DNA of 64,000 bases from Mesorhizobium kowhaii (GTDB lineage Bacteria; Pseudomonadota; Alphaproteobacteria; Rhizobiales; Rhizobiaceae), in NCBI RefSeq assembly GCF_003253745.1, contig NZ_MZXV01000013.1:620001-684000 (forward strand), given 5' to 3'. The notes under the pieces were generated by a model. The model was given only the letters and a program-made list of their open reading frames with translations, had not been told where the DNA came from and did no database searches. Every line of letters starts with the position of its first letter. Within the stretch, counting starts at the first letter, position 1. The translations under genes and the position numbers were made by a program. This document shows positions 1 through 7,874 of the stretch, in pieces.

Positions 1-245
1 CGGATCGGAACTGGCGCGTCCCTCGCGGACTTCACGCGCCGCGATTTCCTGGCCAGCAGCGCGCTGACGGCGGCGCTGTTCACCGCCGCGCTCCTCCTCT
101 TTCCCGCTGGCGCCAAGACTGACGGCAAGGGTCCCGAAGTGATCGCGCAAAGGTCGGTTTCAACCATTTCGCCGATGCCGCGCCGCTGACGGTCGCGAAC
201 GAACAGACAAGGGCGGTGCCTCCCACGCCGCAATCCGGAGCCTGA
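1..245 (+). pseudogene. remnant of a nitrate ABC transporter binding protein gene (nrtA-like), truncated
   Basis: Frame 1 from the window edge to the stop at 187-189 reads as a twin-arginine signal segment (RRDFL followed by an Ala/Leu-rich stretch) leading into GPEV. The match then continues in frame 3 from about 150 with KVGFNHFADAAPLTVANEQ, which resembles the start of mature NrtA/CmpA nitrate-binding proteins (K-x-GF-x3-DAAPL-x-VA-x-E). It runs out at a stop at 243-245, just before the transporter gene. A frameshift near 140-150 and loss of the rest of the gene explain this. The setting beside nitrate genes supports the call. The true 5' end lies outside the window, so an unrelated TAT-leader ORF remains possible. 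Confidence 0.45.
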
Positions 246-247
246 CA

Positions 248-1546
248 ATGACCGCAAATCTTTCAGCCGCGCCGAGCCAGGACAATGCTTCCCGGCAGGC
301 GCTCACGATGTCCACCATCGCCTTCACCGTCTGCTTCGCGGTGTGGACGATCTTTTCAATCATCGGCGTGCGCATAAAGCAGGAGCTGGGGCTGAACGAG
401 ACGGAGTTCGGCCTGCTCGTCGGCACGCCAATCCTTACCGGCTCGCTCGTGCGTATGGTGCTCGGCATCTGGACCGACCGGTACGGCGGACGGCTGGTCT
501 ACACGGCGACCATGCTTGCAGCGGCGGTCGCGACCTTTCTGCTCGCTTTTGCGCATACCTATGGGCAGATGCTGATCGCCGCGCTCGGCGTCGGGCTCGC
601 TGGCGGCGCCTTCGCCGTTGGTGTCGCCTATGTCTCGCGCTTCTTCCCCGCCGGCAAGCAAGGAACGGCTCTCGGCATTTTCGGCGTCGGTAATGTCGGC
701 GCCGCGGTCACCAAGTTCCTGGCACCGTTCGTTCTTCTCGCCTGGGGCTGGCAGTCGGTTGCGCAGATCTGGGCAGCCGCGCTCGTCGTCATGGCCGTCG
801 TTTTCTGGTTCACGACCGGCGACGATCCGGTCATCCGTGAGCGCCGCGCGGGCAAGGTCGCACCGCCGAGAAGCTTCTGGCAGGAATTCGCGCCGCTCAA
901 GAACCTGCAGGTCTGGCGCTTCGCCTTCTACTATTTCTTCGCCTTCGGTGCTTTCGTGGCGCTATCGCTGTGGTTGCCGCGCTATCTGATCGGTGTCTAC
1001 GGCTTCGGGCTCGCGACCGCCGGCATGATCGGCGCAGCCTATTCGATCCCGGCAAGTATCTTCCGTGCGTATGGCGGCGTGCTTTCCGATCGGATCGGCG
1101 CTCGCACAGTGCTCTATTGGACCTTCGCGGTGTCGGCCGTGGCCACGCTGATCCTGTCGCTGCCGCCCGCGGACTATGTCGTGCACGGCACCAGCGGACC
1201 GATCGCCTTCCACTTCGCCATCGGGCCGGTTGCCTTCATCGCTATCGCCAGCGTCCTCGGCTTCTTCATGAGCCTCGGCAAGGCTGCCGTCTACAAGCAC
1301 ATCCCGGCCTACTATCCAGGCAGCGTTGGCGCGGTCGGCGGCGTTGTCGGCATGATCGGCGGGCTCGGCGGCTTTGTCCTGCCGATCGCCTTCGGCGCGC
1401 TCAACGACCTCACGGGCCTGTGGTCGAGCTGCTTCATGCTGCTCTTCGTCATCGTCGTCACCGGCTTTGCCTGGATGCACTTCAGCATCCGGCGGATGGA
1501 GCGCGCTGCTGCCGAAGCTCCAGCCCTTTCCTACGCGGCTGAGTGA
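248..1546 (+). CDS. narK: nitrate/nitrite MFS transporter (NarK/NasA type)
   Basis: A 432-residue inner-membrane protein of the major facilitator superfamily with about 12 hydrophobic segments, normal for the nitrate/nitrite porter family. The NNP hallmarks are visible: an early segment with GILTGSLVRM-like order followed by a conserved D-R-x-G-G loop (WTDRYGG, about residues 76-82), and Gly-rich transmembrane segments such as GVGNVGAAVTKF and GGVVGMIGGLGGF. It presumably imports nitrate, or exchanges nitrite, for the assimilation enzymes encoded directly downstream (20 bp gap to nirB). The start at 248 lies just after the stop of the broken binding-protein remnant, so this secondary carrier may now be the only nitrate uptake system of the cluster. 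Confidence 0.85.
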   Translation: MTANLSAAPSQDNASRQALTMSTIAFTVCFAVWTIFSIIGVRIKQELGLNETEFGLLVGTPILTGSLVRMVLGIWTDRYGGRLVYTATMLAAAVATFLLAFAHTYGQMLIAALGVGLAGGAFAVGVAYVSRFFPAGKQGTALGIFGVGNVGAAVTKFLAPFVLLAWGWQSVAQIWAAALVVMAVVFWFTTGDDPVIRERRAGKVAPPRSFWQEFAPLKNLQVWRFAFYYFFAFGAFVALSLWLPRYLIGVYGFGLATAGMIGAAYSIPASIFRAYGGVLSDRIGARTVLYWTFAVSAVATLILSLPPADYVVHGTSGPIAFHFAIGPVAFIAIASVLGFFMSLGKAAVYKHIPAYYPGSVGAVGGVVGMIGGLGGFVLPIAFGALNDLTGLWSSCFMLLFVIVVTGFAWMHFSIRRMERAAAEAPALSYAAE

Positions 1547-1566
1547 GACTGGAGCGGATCAGAACC

Positions 1567-4017
1567 ATGACCGAAAAACTCGTCATCATCGGCAATGGGA
1601 TGGCCCCCGGGCGCATGCTGGAGCATCTGCTGGAAAAGGCGCCCGGCCGCTACCAGGTCACCATCTTCAACGCCGAGCCCAGGGTGAACTACGACCGCAT
1701 CATGCTGTCGCCGGTGCTGTCGGGCGAAAAGGCCTATGAGGAAATCATCATCCATGGCGACGGCTGGTACATCAAGCACGGCATCACCCTCTACAAGGGC
1801 CACAGAATAGTCGCCATCGACCGGGCGGCGAAGACCGTCACCTCCGATCATGGCGTCACCGAGCCCTACGACAAGCTCGTCATCGCCACCGGCTCGGTGC
1901 CGTTCATCATTCCGGTGCCCGGCCACAATCTGCCCGGCGTGCTGACCTATCGCGATCTCGACGACGTCCAGGCGATGATGCTGGCGGCCCAGTCGCGGGC
2001 CAAGGCGGTGGTCATCGGCGGCGGCCTGCTCGGGCTGGAGGCAGCGGCCGGGCTGAACGCACAAGGCATGGATGTCACCGTGCTGCATGTCATGCCGACA
2101 TTGATGGAGCGCCAGCTCGATCCGGCCGCCGGCTATCTCCTGCAGCGCGCGGTGGAACAGCGCGGCATCAAGGTCATCACCAAGGCAAACACGCAGGCGA
2201 TCACCGGCAACGGCAAGGTCGAGCAAATTGAGCTTGCCGACGGCACTGTCATCCCGGCGACGCTGGTGGTGATGGCCGTCGGCATCAGGCCGAACGCGGC
2301 GCTGGCGAAAGAGGCCGGCATTGCCGTCAATCGCGGCATCGTCGTCGATGCCGGCATGCGCAGCAACGATCCCGACATCTACGCGCTCGGCGAATGCGCC
2401 GAAGTCAATGGTCAGGTCTACGGGCTGGTCGCGCCGCTCTACGAAATGGCGCGCGTCGCCGCCAGCCAACTTGCCGGCGACGGGGCCGCCGCCTTCGTGC
2501 ATTCGGACACGCCGACCAAACTCAAGGTCACCGGCATCGACCTGTTCTCGCTCGGCGACTTCGCCGAGGGCGAAGACCGCCAGGAGATCGTGCTGCGCGA
2601 TGCGGCGGCCGGCGTCTACAAGCGCCTGGTGCTGAAGGACGACCGCATCATCGGCACCGTGCTCTATGGCGAGACGGCGGATGGGACCTGGTTCAACGAC
2701 CTCAAGAAGAAGCAGACCGACATTTCCGAAATGCGCGACACGCTCATTTTCGGCCAGTCCTACCAAGGGGGTGCCCCGCTGGACCCTATGGCGGCCGTTG
2801 CAGCCTTGCCGGATGATGCGGAAATCTGCGGCTGCAACGGCGTATGCAAGGGCAAGATCACTGGTGCGATCGCGGCCAAGGGGCTGACCTCGCTCGACGA
2901 TGTGCGCGCCCACACGAAGGCCTCGGCCTCCTGCGGCTCCTGCACCGGGCTGGTCGAGAAGCTGATGGTGCTGACCATTGGCGACAAGTACAACCCGGCC
3001 GCGGTCCAGCCGATGTGCGGCTGCACCACGCTCGGCCATGACGAAGTGCGCCGGCTGATCGTGGCCAAGCGCCTGAAGACCATACCGGCCGTCATGCAGG
3101 AGCTGGAATGGACGACCTCCTGCGGTTGCGCCAAATGCCGGCCGGCGCTGAACTACTATCTCGTCTGCGACTGGCCGAACGACTACGCCGACGACTACCA
3201 GTCGCGCTTCATCAACGAGCGCGTCCACGCCAACATCCAGAAGGACGGCACCTATTCAGTGGTACCGCGCATGTGGGGCGGGGTCACCAATGCCGCCGAA
3301 CTGCGCGCCATCGCCGATGTCGTCGACAAGTTCGAGATCCCGATGGTCAAGGTCACCGGCGGCCAGCGCATCGACATGCTCGGCATCCGCAAGGAAGACC
3401 TGCCGGCGGTGTGGGCCGATCTCGGCCAGGCCGGCTTCGTCTCCGGCCATGCCTACGCCAAGGGCCTGCGCACCGTGAAGACCTGTGTCGGCTCGGACTG
3501 GTGCCGCTTCGGCACGCAGGATTCGACGGGCCTTGGCATCCGCATCGAGAAATTCATGTGGGGCTCGTGGACCCCCGCCAAGGTCAAGATGGCGGTGTCG
3601 GGTTGCCCCAGGAACTGCGCCGAGGCGACCTGCAAGGATGTCGGCGTCATCTGCGTCGACTCTGGCTACGAGATCCATTTCGCCGGGGCAGCCGGCCTCG
3701 ACATCAAGGGCACCGAAGTGCTCGGCCTGGTCAGGACCGAGGACGAGGCGCTGGAGCATATCGTGGCGCTGACGCAGATGTACCGCGAGCAGGGCCGCTA
3801 CCTCGAGCGCATCTACAAATGGGCCAAGCGCATCGGCATCCCCGAGATCAAGCGTCAGATCATGGACGATGGCGAGAGGCGCAAGGCCTATTTCGACCGC
3901 TTCGTCTTCAGCCAGAAATTCGCCCAGGTCGACCCATGGTCGGAACGCGTTTCCGGCAAGGACAAGCACGAGTTCCGGCCGATGGCTTCGGTCGGTTTTG
4001 CGCAGGCGGCGGAGTGA
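1567..4017 (+). CDS. nirB: nitrite reductase [NAD(P)H] large subunit
   Basis: An 816-residue siroheme nitrite reductase large subunit that reduces nitrite to ammonium in the cytoplasm. Domains in order: FAD/NAD(P)H-binding reductase with VIIGNGMAPG near the N-terminus and a second nucleotide fold VVIGGGLLGLEAAAG near residue 155; two BFD-like [2Fe-2S] segments (C421-x-C423 with C456-x2-C459, then CGC at 484-486 with a CGCAKC stretch); and the sulfite/nitrite reductase domain carrying the siroheme/[4Fe-4S] cysteines C640, C646, C680 and C684 (TCVGSDWC and SGCPRNC). The ATG at 1567 begins MTEKLVIIG, the expected N-terminus; an in-frame extension to 1543 adds nothing conserved. The stop region overlaps the nirD start region, so the pair is translationally coupled. 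Confidence 0.96.
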   Translation: MTEKLVIIGNGMAPGRMLEHLLEKAPGRYQVTIFNAEPRVNYDRIMLSPVLSGEKAYEEIIIHGDGWYIKHGITLYKGHRIVAIDRAAKTVTSDHGVTEPYDKLVIATGSVPFIIPVPGHNLPGVLTYRDLDDVQAMMLAAQSRAKAVVIGGGLLGLEAAAGLNAQGMDVTVLHVMPTLMERQLDPAAGYLLQRAVEQRGIKVITKANTQAITGNGKVEQIELADGTVIPATLVVMAVGIRPNAALAKEAGIAVNRGIVVDAGMRSNDPDIYALGECAEVNGQVYGLVAPLYEMARVAASQLAGDGAAAFVHSDTPTKLKVTGIDLFSLGDFAEGEDRQEIVLRDAAAGVYKRLVLKDDRIIGTVLYGETADGTWFNDLKKKQTDISEMRDTLIFGQSYQGGAPLDPMAAVAALPDDAEICGCNGVCKGKITGAIAAKGLTSLDDVRAHTKASASCGSCTGLVEKLMVLTIGDKYNPAAVQPMCGCTTLGHDEVRRLIVAKRLKTIPAVMQELEWTTSCGCAKCRPALNYYLVCDWPNDYADDYQSRFINERVHANIQKDGTYSVVPRMWGGVTNAAELRAIADVVDKFEIPMVKVTGGQRIDMLGIRKEDLPAVWADLGQAGFVSGHAYAKGLRTVKTCVGSDWCRFGTQDSTGLGIRIEKFMWGSWTPAKVKMAVSGCPRNCAEATCKDVGVICVDSGYEIHFAGAAGLDIKGTEVLGLVRTEDEALEHIVALTQMYREQGRYLERIYKWAKRIGIPEIKRQIMDDGERRKAYFDRFVFSQKFAQVDPWSERVSGKDKHEFRPMASVGFAQAAE

Positions 4018-4022
4018 TGGAG

Positions 4023-4352
4023 ATGAACTGGGTATCAATAGGCTCCCTCTCCGACATCCCCCGCCGCGGCGCACGCTGCGTCGACACGCCCGAGGGAAAA
4101 ATCGCCGTCTTCCGCACCGCCGACGATCAGGTCTACGCCATCGACGACCATTGCCCGCACAAAGGTGGGCCGCTCAGCCAAGGTATCGTGCACGGCACGG
4201 CGGTGACCTGTCCCTTGCACAATTGGGTGATTTCGCTGGAGACAGGCAGGGCGCTCGGCGCCGATGAGGGCGCGGTGCGCACCATCCCGGTGCGGGTCGA
4301 AGGCGAGCGTCTATTCATTGCGCTTGAAGCGCTGGCCAGCCGCGCGGCCTGA
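4023..4352 (+). CDS. nirD: nitrite reductase small subunit, Rieske-type NirD
   Basis: About 109 residues, the usual size of NirD. The Rieske ligands are complete: C-P-H in DDHCPHKGGP and C-P-L-H in TCPLHNW, so this copy should bind a [2Fe-2S] cluster, unlike NirD forms that have lost it. It partners NirB in electron transfer to siroheme. Two starts are possible: ATG 4017, overlapping the nirB stop as ATGA, and ATG 4023, which has GGAG eight bases upstream and gives MNWVSIG. The second has better ribosome-site spacing. The nasA start follows three bases after the stop. Confidence 0.93.
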   Translation: MNWVSIGSLSDIPRRGARCVDTPEGKIAVFRTADDQVYAIDDHCPHKGGPLSQGIVHGTAVTCPLHNWVISLETGRALGADEGAVRTIPVRVEGERLFIALEALASRAA

Positions 4353-4355
4353 AAC

Positions 4356-7058
4356 ATGGAGATTGACGAAGCGCGCGAGGTGAGGACCACCTGCCCCTAT
4401 TGTGGGGTGGGCTGCGGCGTGCTGGCGAAGGTCGCCGCGGACGGTGAAGTCAGCGTCCGCGGCGACCCCAGCCATCCGGCGAATTTCGGCCGGCTCTGCT
4501 CCAAGGGTTCGGCCCTGGCGGAGACCATCGACCTCGACGGCAGGCTGCTCCATCCCGAGATTCACGGCCGCCGCGCCGGCTGGGACGAGGCGCTCGACCT
4601 CGTCGCCTCGACCTTCTCGCAAACCATCGCCGAGCACGGTCCGGACGCCGTCGCCTTCTACGTCTCCGGCCAGTTGCTGACCGAGGATTATTACGTCGCC
4701 AACAAGCTGATGAAAGGCTTTGTCGGCTCGGCCAACATCGACACCAATTCGCGCCTGTGCATGGCCTCGTCGGTCGCCGGCCACCGCCGCGCCTTCGGCT
4801 CCGACACGGTGCCGGGAACGTACGAGGACCTGGAGCTTGCCGACCTGATCGTGCTGGTCGGCTCCAATCTCGCCTGGTGCCATCCCGTGCTCTACCAGCG
4901 CATCGCGGCGGCCCGGGAAAAGCGGCCGGAGATGAAGGTCGTGCTGGTTGATCCACGCCGCACGATGACCGCCGACATCGCCGACATGCATCTGGCGATC
5001 GCGCCCGATGGCGACGTCGCTCTGTTCACCGGGCTGCTCGCCTATCTCGGCCGGCACAACGCGCTGGACCGCGCTTACATCACGGCGCACACGACCGGTT
5101 TCGGGCAAGCGCTTTTCGCGGCATCGGTGCTCGATCTTGCCGGCGTCGCTGCCGCCACGGGCCTCAGCGAGGACGAGCTTGACCGCTTCTACAGCCTGTT
5201 TGCCGCGACCTCCAAGACCGTGACCGTCTACAGCCAGGGGGTGAACCAGTCGTCTTCGGGAACCGACAAGGTCAACGCCATCATCAACTGCCATCTCGCC
5301 ACCGGCCGGATCGGCTCACCGGGGGCAGGGCCGTTTTCGGTGACCGGCCAGCCCAACGCCATGGGGGGCCGAGAGGTCGGCGGCATGGCCAATATGCTGG
5401 CCGCGCACATGGAGATCGAAAACCCCGAACACCGCGACCGCATGCAGCGCTTCTGGACTGCGCCGGCCATTGCGGAAAGGCCGGGCCTGAAGGCGGTCGA
5501 GATGTTTCAGGCGGTGGCCGACGGACGCATCAAGGCATTGTGGATCATGGCCACCAACCCGGTCGATTCGATGCCCGACGCCGATGCCGTCGAAGCGGCG
5601 ATCAAGGCTTGCCCGTTCGTCGTGGTGTCGGACGTACTGGCCAGGACCGACACGGTCCGCCACGCCCATATCCGGCTGCCCGCCGCCGCATGGGGCGAGA
5701 AGGACGGCACCGTCACCAATTCGGAGCGCCGCATCTCGCGCCAGCGCGCGTTCCTGGACCTGCCCGGCGAAGCGCGGCCCGACTGGCAGGTCGTCGCCGA
5801 GGTGGGCAAGCGAATGGGCTTTGCCGAGGCATTTTCCTATGCGTCGCCATCGGAGGTTTTTGCCGAACACGCCGCGCTGTCGGGGTTCGAGAATGATGGC
5901 GCGCGGGATTTCGATATTGGTGCTTATGCGGGGGTTGATGCGGAGGGGTATGAGGAATTGGCCCCGTTCCAATGGCCAGCGCCGAGCCCAGTCACCCCCC
6001 TCTGGCCAAAGGGGGGTAGGACGACTGGGCATCAACCCATCCGCTTCTTCGCCGACGGCAATTTCTACACACCCGACCGCAAGGCGCGCTTCATCGCCAT
6101 TCGTCCCGCCGTCGAGACCCGTACCAGCCTGGATTATCCGCTGATCCTCAACACCGGCCGTATCCGCGACCACTGGCACACCATGACGCGGACCGGCAAA
6201 AGCCCGCGGCTGTCCCAGCACATTGCCGAGCCTTTCGTCGAAATCCACCCGGCGGATGCGCAGCGCTTCGGTATCGGCGACGCCGATATCGCGCGCGTTT
6301 CCAGCCCGCGCGGCGACGTGCTGGTGCGCGCGCTGGTGACGGCACGCCAGCGCCAGGGCAGCCTGTTTGCACCGATGCACTGGACGGATCAGTTCGCCGC
6401 AAAGGGCCGGCTCGACGCGCTGACCGCGCCGCTGACCGATCCGGTCTCCGGCCAGCCGGCGCTGAAACATGTCGCCGCCCGCATCGAGAAATTCGCCGCG
6501 AAAGCCTTCGGCTTCGCCGTGATGCGACAGAGGCCGACGCCTGATACCGCGACCTACTGGGCAGTGGCCAAATGCAAGGGCGGCTGGCGGGTCGAGCTTG
6601 CCTTTGCCGATGACGACATCGACTGGGCCGGCTTCGCCGGGGCCTTGTTCGGCACGCCGCCGGGCGCCGAAATCCTCGCCTATCATGACCGCGATGCCGG
6701 CCAGCATCGCATCGCCGCCTTCGACGGCGATCACTTGTCCGGCGCCTTGTTCGTGGCGCCCGGCCCGGTTGCGGTGTCGCGCGGCTGGGCGGCGGAGCAA
6801 TTGAATGCCGATCATGTCGACCGGCGCGGCAGGCTGGCGATCGTGGCCGGGCGGCCGGGTGGAGTCGACGTCGACCGCGGCGCTATCGTCTGCTCCTGTT
6901 TCGGCGTCGGCGCCAACCAGATCGCGCAAGCGGTGCGAGGCGGCTGCGCCAGCGTCGAGGCGATCGGGGCAGCCCTGCATGCCGGCACGAATTGCGGCTC
7001 TTGCCGTGCCGAGATCAGGATAATCGTCGACGCACAAATTCTTCAAGCCGCCGAGTGA
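4356..7058 (+). CDS. nasA: assimilatory nitrate reductase catalytic subunit
   Basis: A 900-residue molybdopterin guanine dinucleotide oxidoreductase that reduces nitrate to nitrite in the cytoplasm. The N-terminal [4Fe-4S] site is C13-x2-C16-x3-C20-x27-C48. The MoCo-binding domains follow (SSVAGHRRAFG, NPVDSMPDA, SERRISRQRAF), with a molydopterin-dinucleotide domain near residues 590-710. The C-terminal BFD-like [2Fe-2S] domain (C846, C848, C880, C883) marks the NasA class that takes electrons from a separate donor; no small NasB-like reductase gene is visible here. Residues about 544-558 are encoded by a perfect hairpin that looks inserted, preceded by codons less GC-biased than the rest. 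The ATG at 4356 lies directly behind nirD. Confidence 0.95.
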   Translation: MEIDEAREVRTTCPYCGVGCGVLAKVAADGEVSVRGDPSHPANFGRLCSKGSALAETIDLDGRLLHPEIHGRRAGWDEALDLVASTFSQTIAEHGPDAVAFYVSGQLLTEDYYVANKLMKGFVGSANIDTNSRLCMASSVAGHRRAFGSDTVPGTYEDLELADLIVLVGSNLAWCHPVLYQRIAAAREKRPEMKVVLVDPRRTMTADIADMHLAIAPDGDVALFTGLLAYLGRHNALDRAYITAHTTGFGQALFAASVLDLAGVAAATGLSEDELDRFYSLFAATSKTVTVYSQGVNQSSSGTDKVNAIINCHLATGRIGSPGAGPFSVTGQPNAMGGREVGGMANMLAAHMEIENPEHRDRMQRFWTAPAIAERPGLKAVEMFQAVADGRIKALWIMATNPVDSMPDADAVEAAIKACPFVVVSDVLARTDTVRHAHIRLPAAAWGEKDGTVTNSERRISRQRAFLDLPGEARPDWQVVAEVGKRMGFAEAFSYASPSEVFAEHAALSGFENDGARDFDIGAYAGVDAEGYEELAPFQWPAPSPVTPLWPKGGRTTGHQPIRFFADGNFYTPDRKARFIAIRPAVETRTSLDYPLILNTGRIRDHWHTMTRTGKSPRLSQHIAEPFVEIHPADAQRFGIGDADIARVSSPRGDVLVRALVTARQRQGSLFAPMHWTDQFAAKGRLDALTAPLTDPVSGQPALKHVAARIEKFAAKAFGFAVMRQRPTPDTATYWAVAKCKGGWRVELAFADDDIDWAGFAGALFGTPPGAEILAYHDRDAGQHRIAAFDGDHLSGALFVAPGPVAVSRGWAAEQLNADHVDRRGRLAIVAGRPGGVDVDRGAIVCSCFGVGANQIAQAVRGGCASVEAIGAALHAGTNCGSCRAEIRIIVDAQILQAAE
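5986..6030 (+). repeat. palindromic repeat inserted in frame within nasA
   Basis: Two nested perfect stems: GCCCAGTC (5986-5993) pairs with GACTGGGC (6023-6030), and ACCCCCCT (5994-6001) pairs with AGGGGGGT (6010-6017), around the loop CTGGCCAA. The 45 bases are exactly 15 codons and leave the reading frame open. The encoded stretch (PVTPLWPKGGRTTG) has no counterpart I know in NasA proteins, which run from the LAPFQWP motif almost directly into RFFADG. It behaves like a mobile palindromic unit tolerated inside a coding region. Confidence 0.6.
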
Positions 7059-7199
7059 CGAGCACCGGTACGGGGGGTAGGGGATCGAAGACAGGTCCTG
7101 ACCAAATGGGCCTGCGCGATGGCGCCAGTTGGGCTATGGTGGCGCGCAAGCGTGCAGCCTCATCGGCAAGCATGAGTCGTCTCCAGTCAGGGTCACCCG

Positions 7200-7454
7200 A
7201 TGGCAAATCCCCCGCGCCGACCGACAAATCCGATGACGGCGGCGGAAGCTGCCTTCAAGCCAATCAAGAAGCCGGTTGCTCCGGTTCGCGAGCCCTCGGC
7301 CGCTCCTGGTGTCAGGGAGCTTGTTTCGATCAGGATCGATCGGGCCGTGCTTGACCATTTCCAGGCGGATGGCCCCGGCTGGCAGGATCGGATCAACGAC
7401 GCCTTGCGGCACGCAATCGAAGGCAAGCCGAACGCCGCCGGGAACGACGATTAG
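7200..7454 (+). CDS. BrnA-family antitoxin-like protein, no toxin partner seen
   Basis: An 84-residue protein whose C-terminal half, VSIRIDRAVLDHFQADG followed by PGWQDRINDALR, matches the ribbon-helix-helix core of BrnA antitoxins, in which the beta strand contacts DNA and the GPGWQ turn precedes the second helix. The N-terminal 35 residues are Pro/Lys-rich and probably disordered. BrnA normally follows the toxin gene brnT in one operon; the 141 bases upstream hold no BrnT-like ORF, so this is an orphan DNA-binding protein. The ribosome site before 7200 is weak. Its stop lies one base from the stop of the convergent cupin gene. Confidence 0.65.
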   Translation: MANPPRRPTNPMTAAEAAFKPIKKPVAPVREPSAAPGVRELVSIRIDRAVLDHFQADGPGWQDRINDALRHAIEGKPNAAGNDD

Positions 7455-7455
7455 C

Positions 7456-7815
7456 TCACGCCGCCTCGAAGTGCAGGATGTAGAGTTTCCGCGTCGGTTC
7501 GTGGATCGTCCATTCGCCTTTCCAGCCTTTCGGCAGCACCAGCATTTCGCCGGCACCAACCTCCTTGCTGCGACCATCGGGACCATGCAGCGAGACCCGG
7601 CCGGACACGATGTGGCAGGTTTCGGAATTGCTGTCGCGCGTGGCGGTGAAGCGGCCGGGCGTGCACGCCCAGACGCCGACTTCGAGTGTCCCGTCCGGCG
7701 ATGTCCATAATGTCCTCGACGCTTCGAGTTGATCGCCGCTGATCGAGGTCGGCTTGGGCTCGGGCTCACCGAGATCTATGGAAGCGAGATGGGCGAAGGT
7801 CTGGAAGTCGATCAT
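7456..7815 (-). CDS. small cupin-domain protein (DUF861-like)
   Basis: A 119-residue single cupin barrel. The central stretch has the cupin pattern of a Glu/His-containing strand (SETCHIVSGRVSLHG) followed by GAGEMLVLPKGWKGEW, then an aromatic end (LYILHF). I chose the ATG at 7815 (MIDFQTFAH), where the family begins; upstream codons in the same frame overlap the amine oxidase gene. It is the last gene of the minus-strand importer operon, 59 bases after the oxidase. Such cupins commonly accompany amine or opine catabolic genes, but the reaction or ligand cannot be read from sequence. Confidence 0.8.
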   Translation of the reverse strand: MIDFQTFAHLASIDLGEPEPKPTSISGDQLEASRTLWTSPDGTLEVGVWACTPGRFTATRDSNSETCHIVSGRVSLHGPDGRSKEVGAGEMLVLPKGWKGEWTIHEPTRKLYILHFEAA

Positions 7816-7874
7816 GGCAGTCTCCGGGCAGGCACTGAAAATGCTTTTCAATCCGATGTGTGGCGCGGCAGGGC

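Noticed and set aside
1531..3228. Long open frame antisense to nirB
   Set aside because: GC-rich coding DNA leaves its antisense frame open; nirB itself shows every expected motif.
5316..7046. 576-codon open frame antisense to nasA
   Set aside because: Residue composition is typical of an antisense shadow (Arg/Gly/Asp rich), with no domain.
7015..7227. Minus-strand 70-residue frame with ADEAARLRATIAQLAPSRR
   Set aside because: No ribosome site, overlaps the nasA 3' end and the antitoxin start, and no family is recognised.
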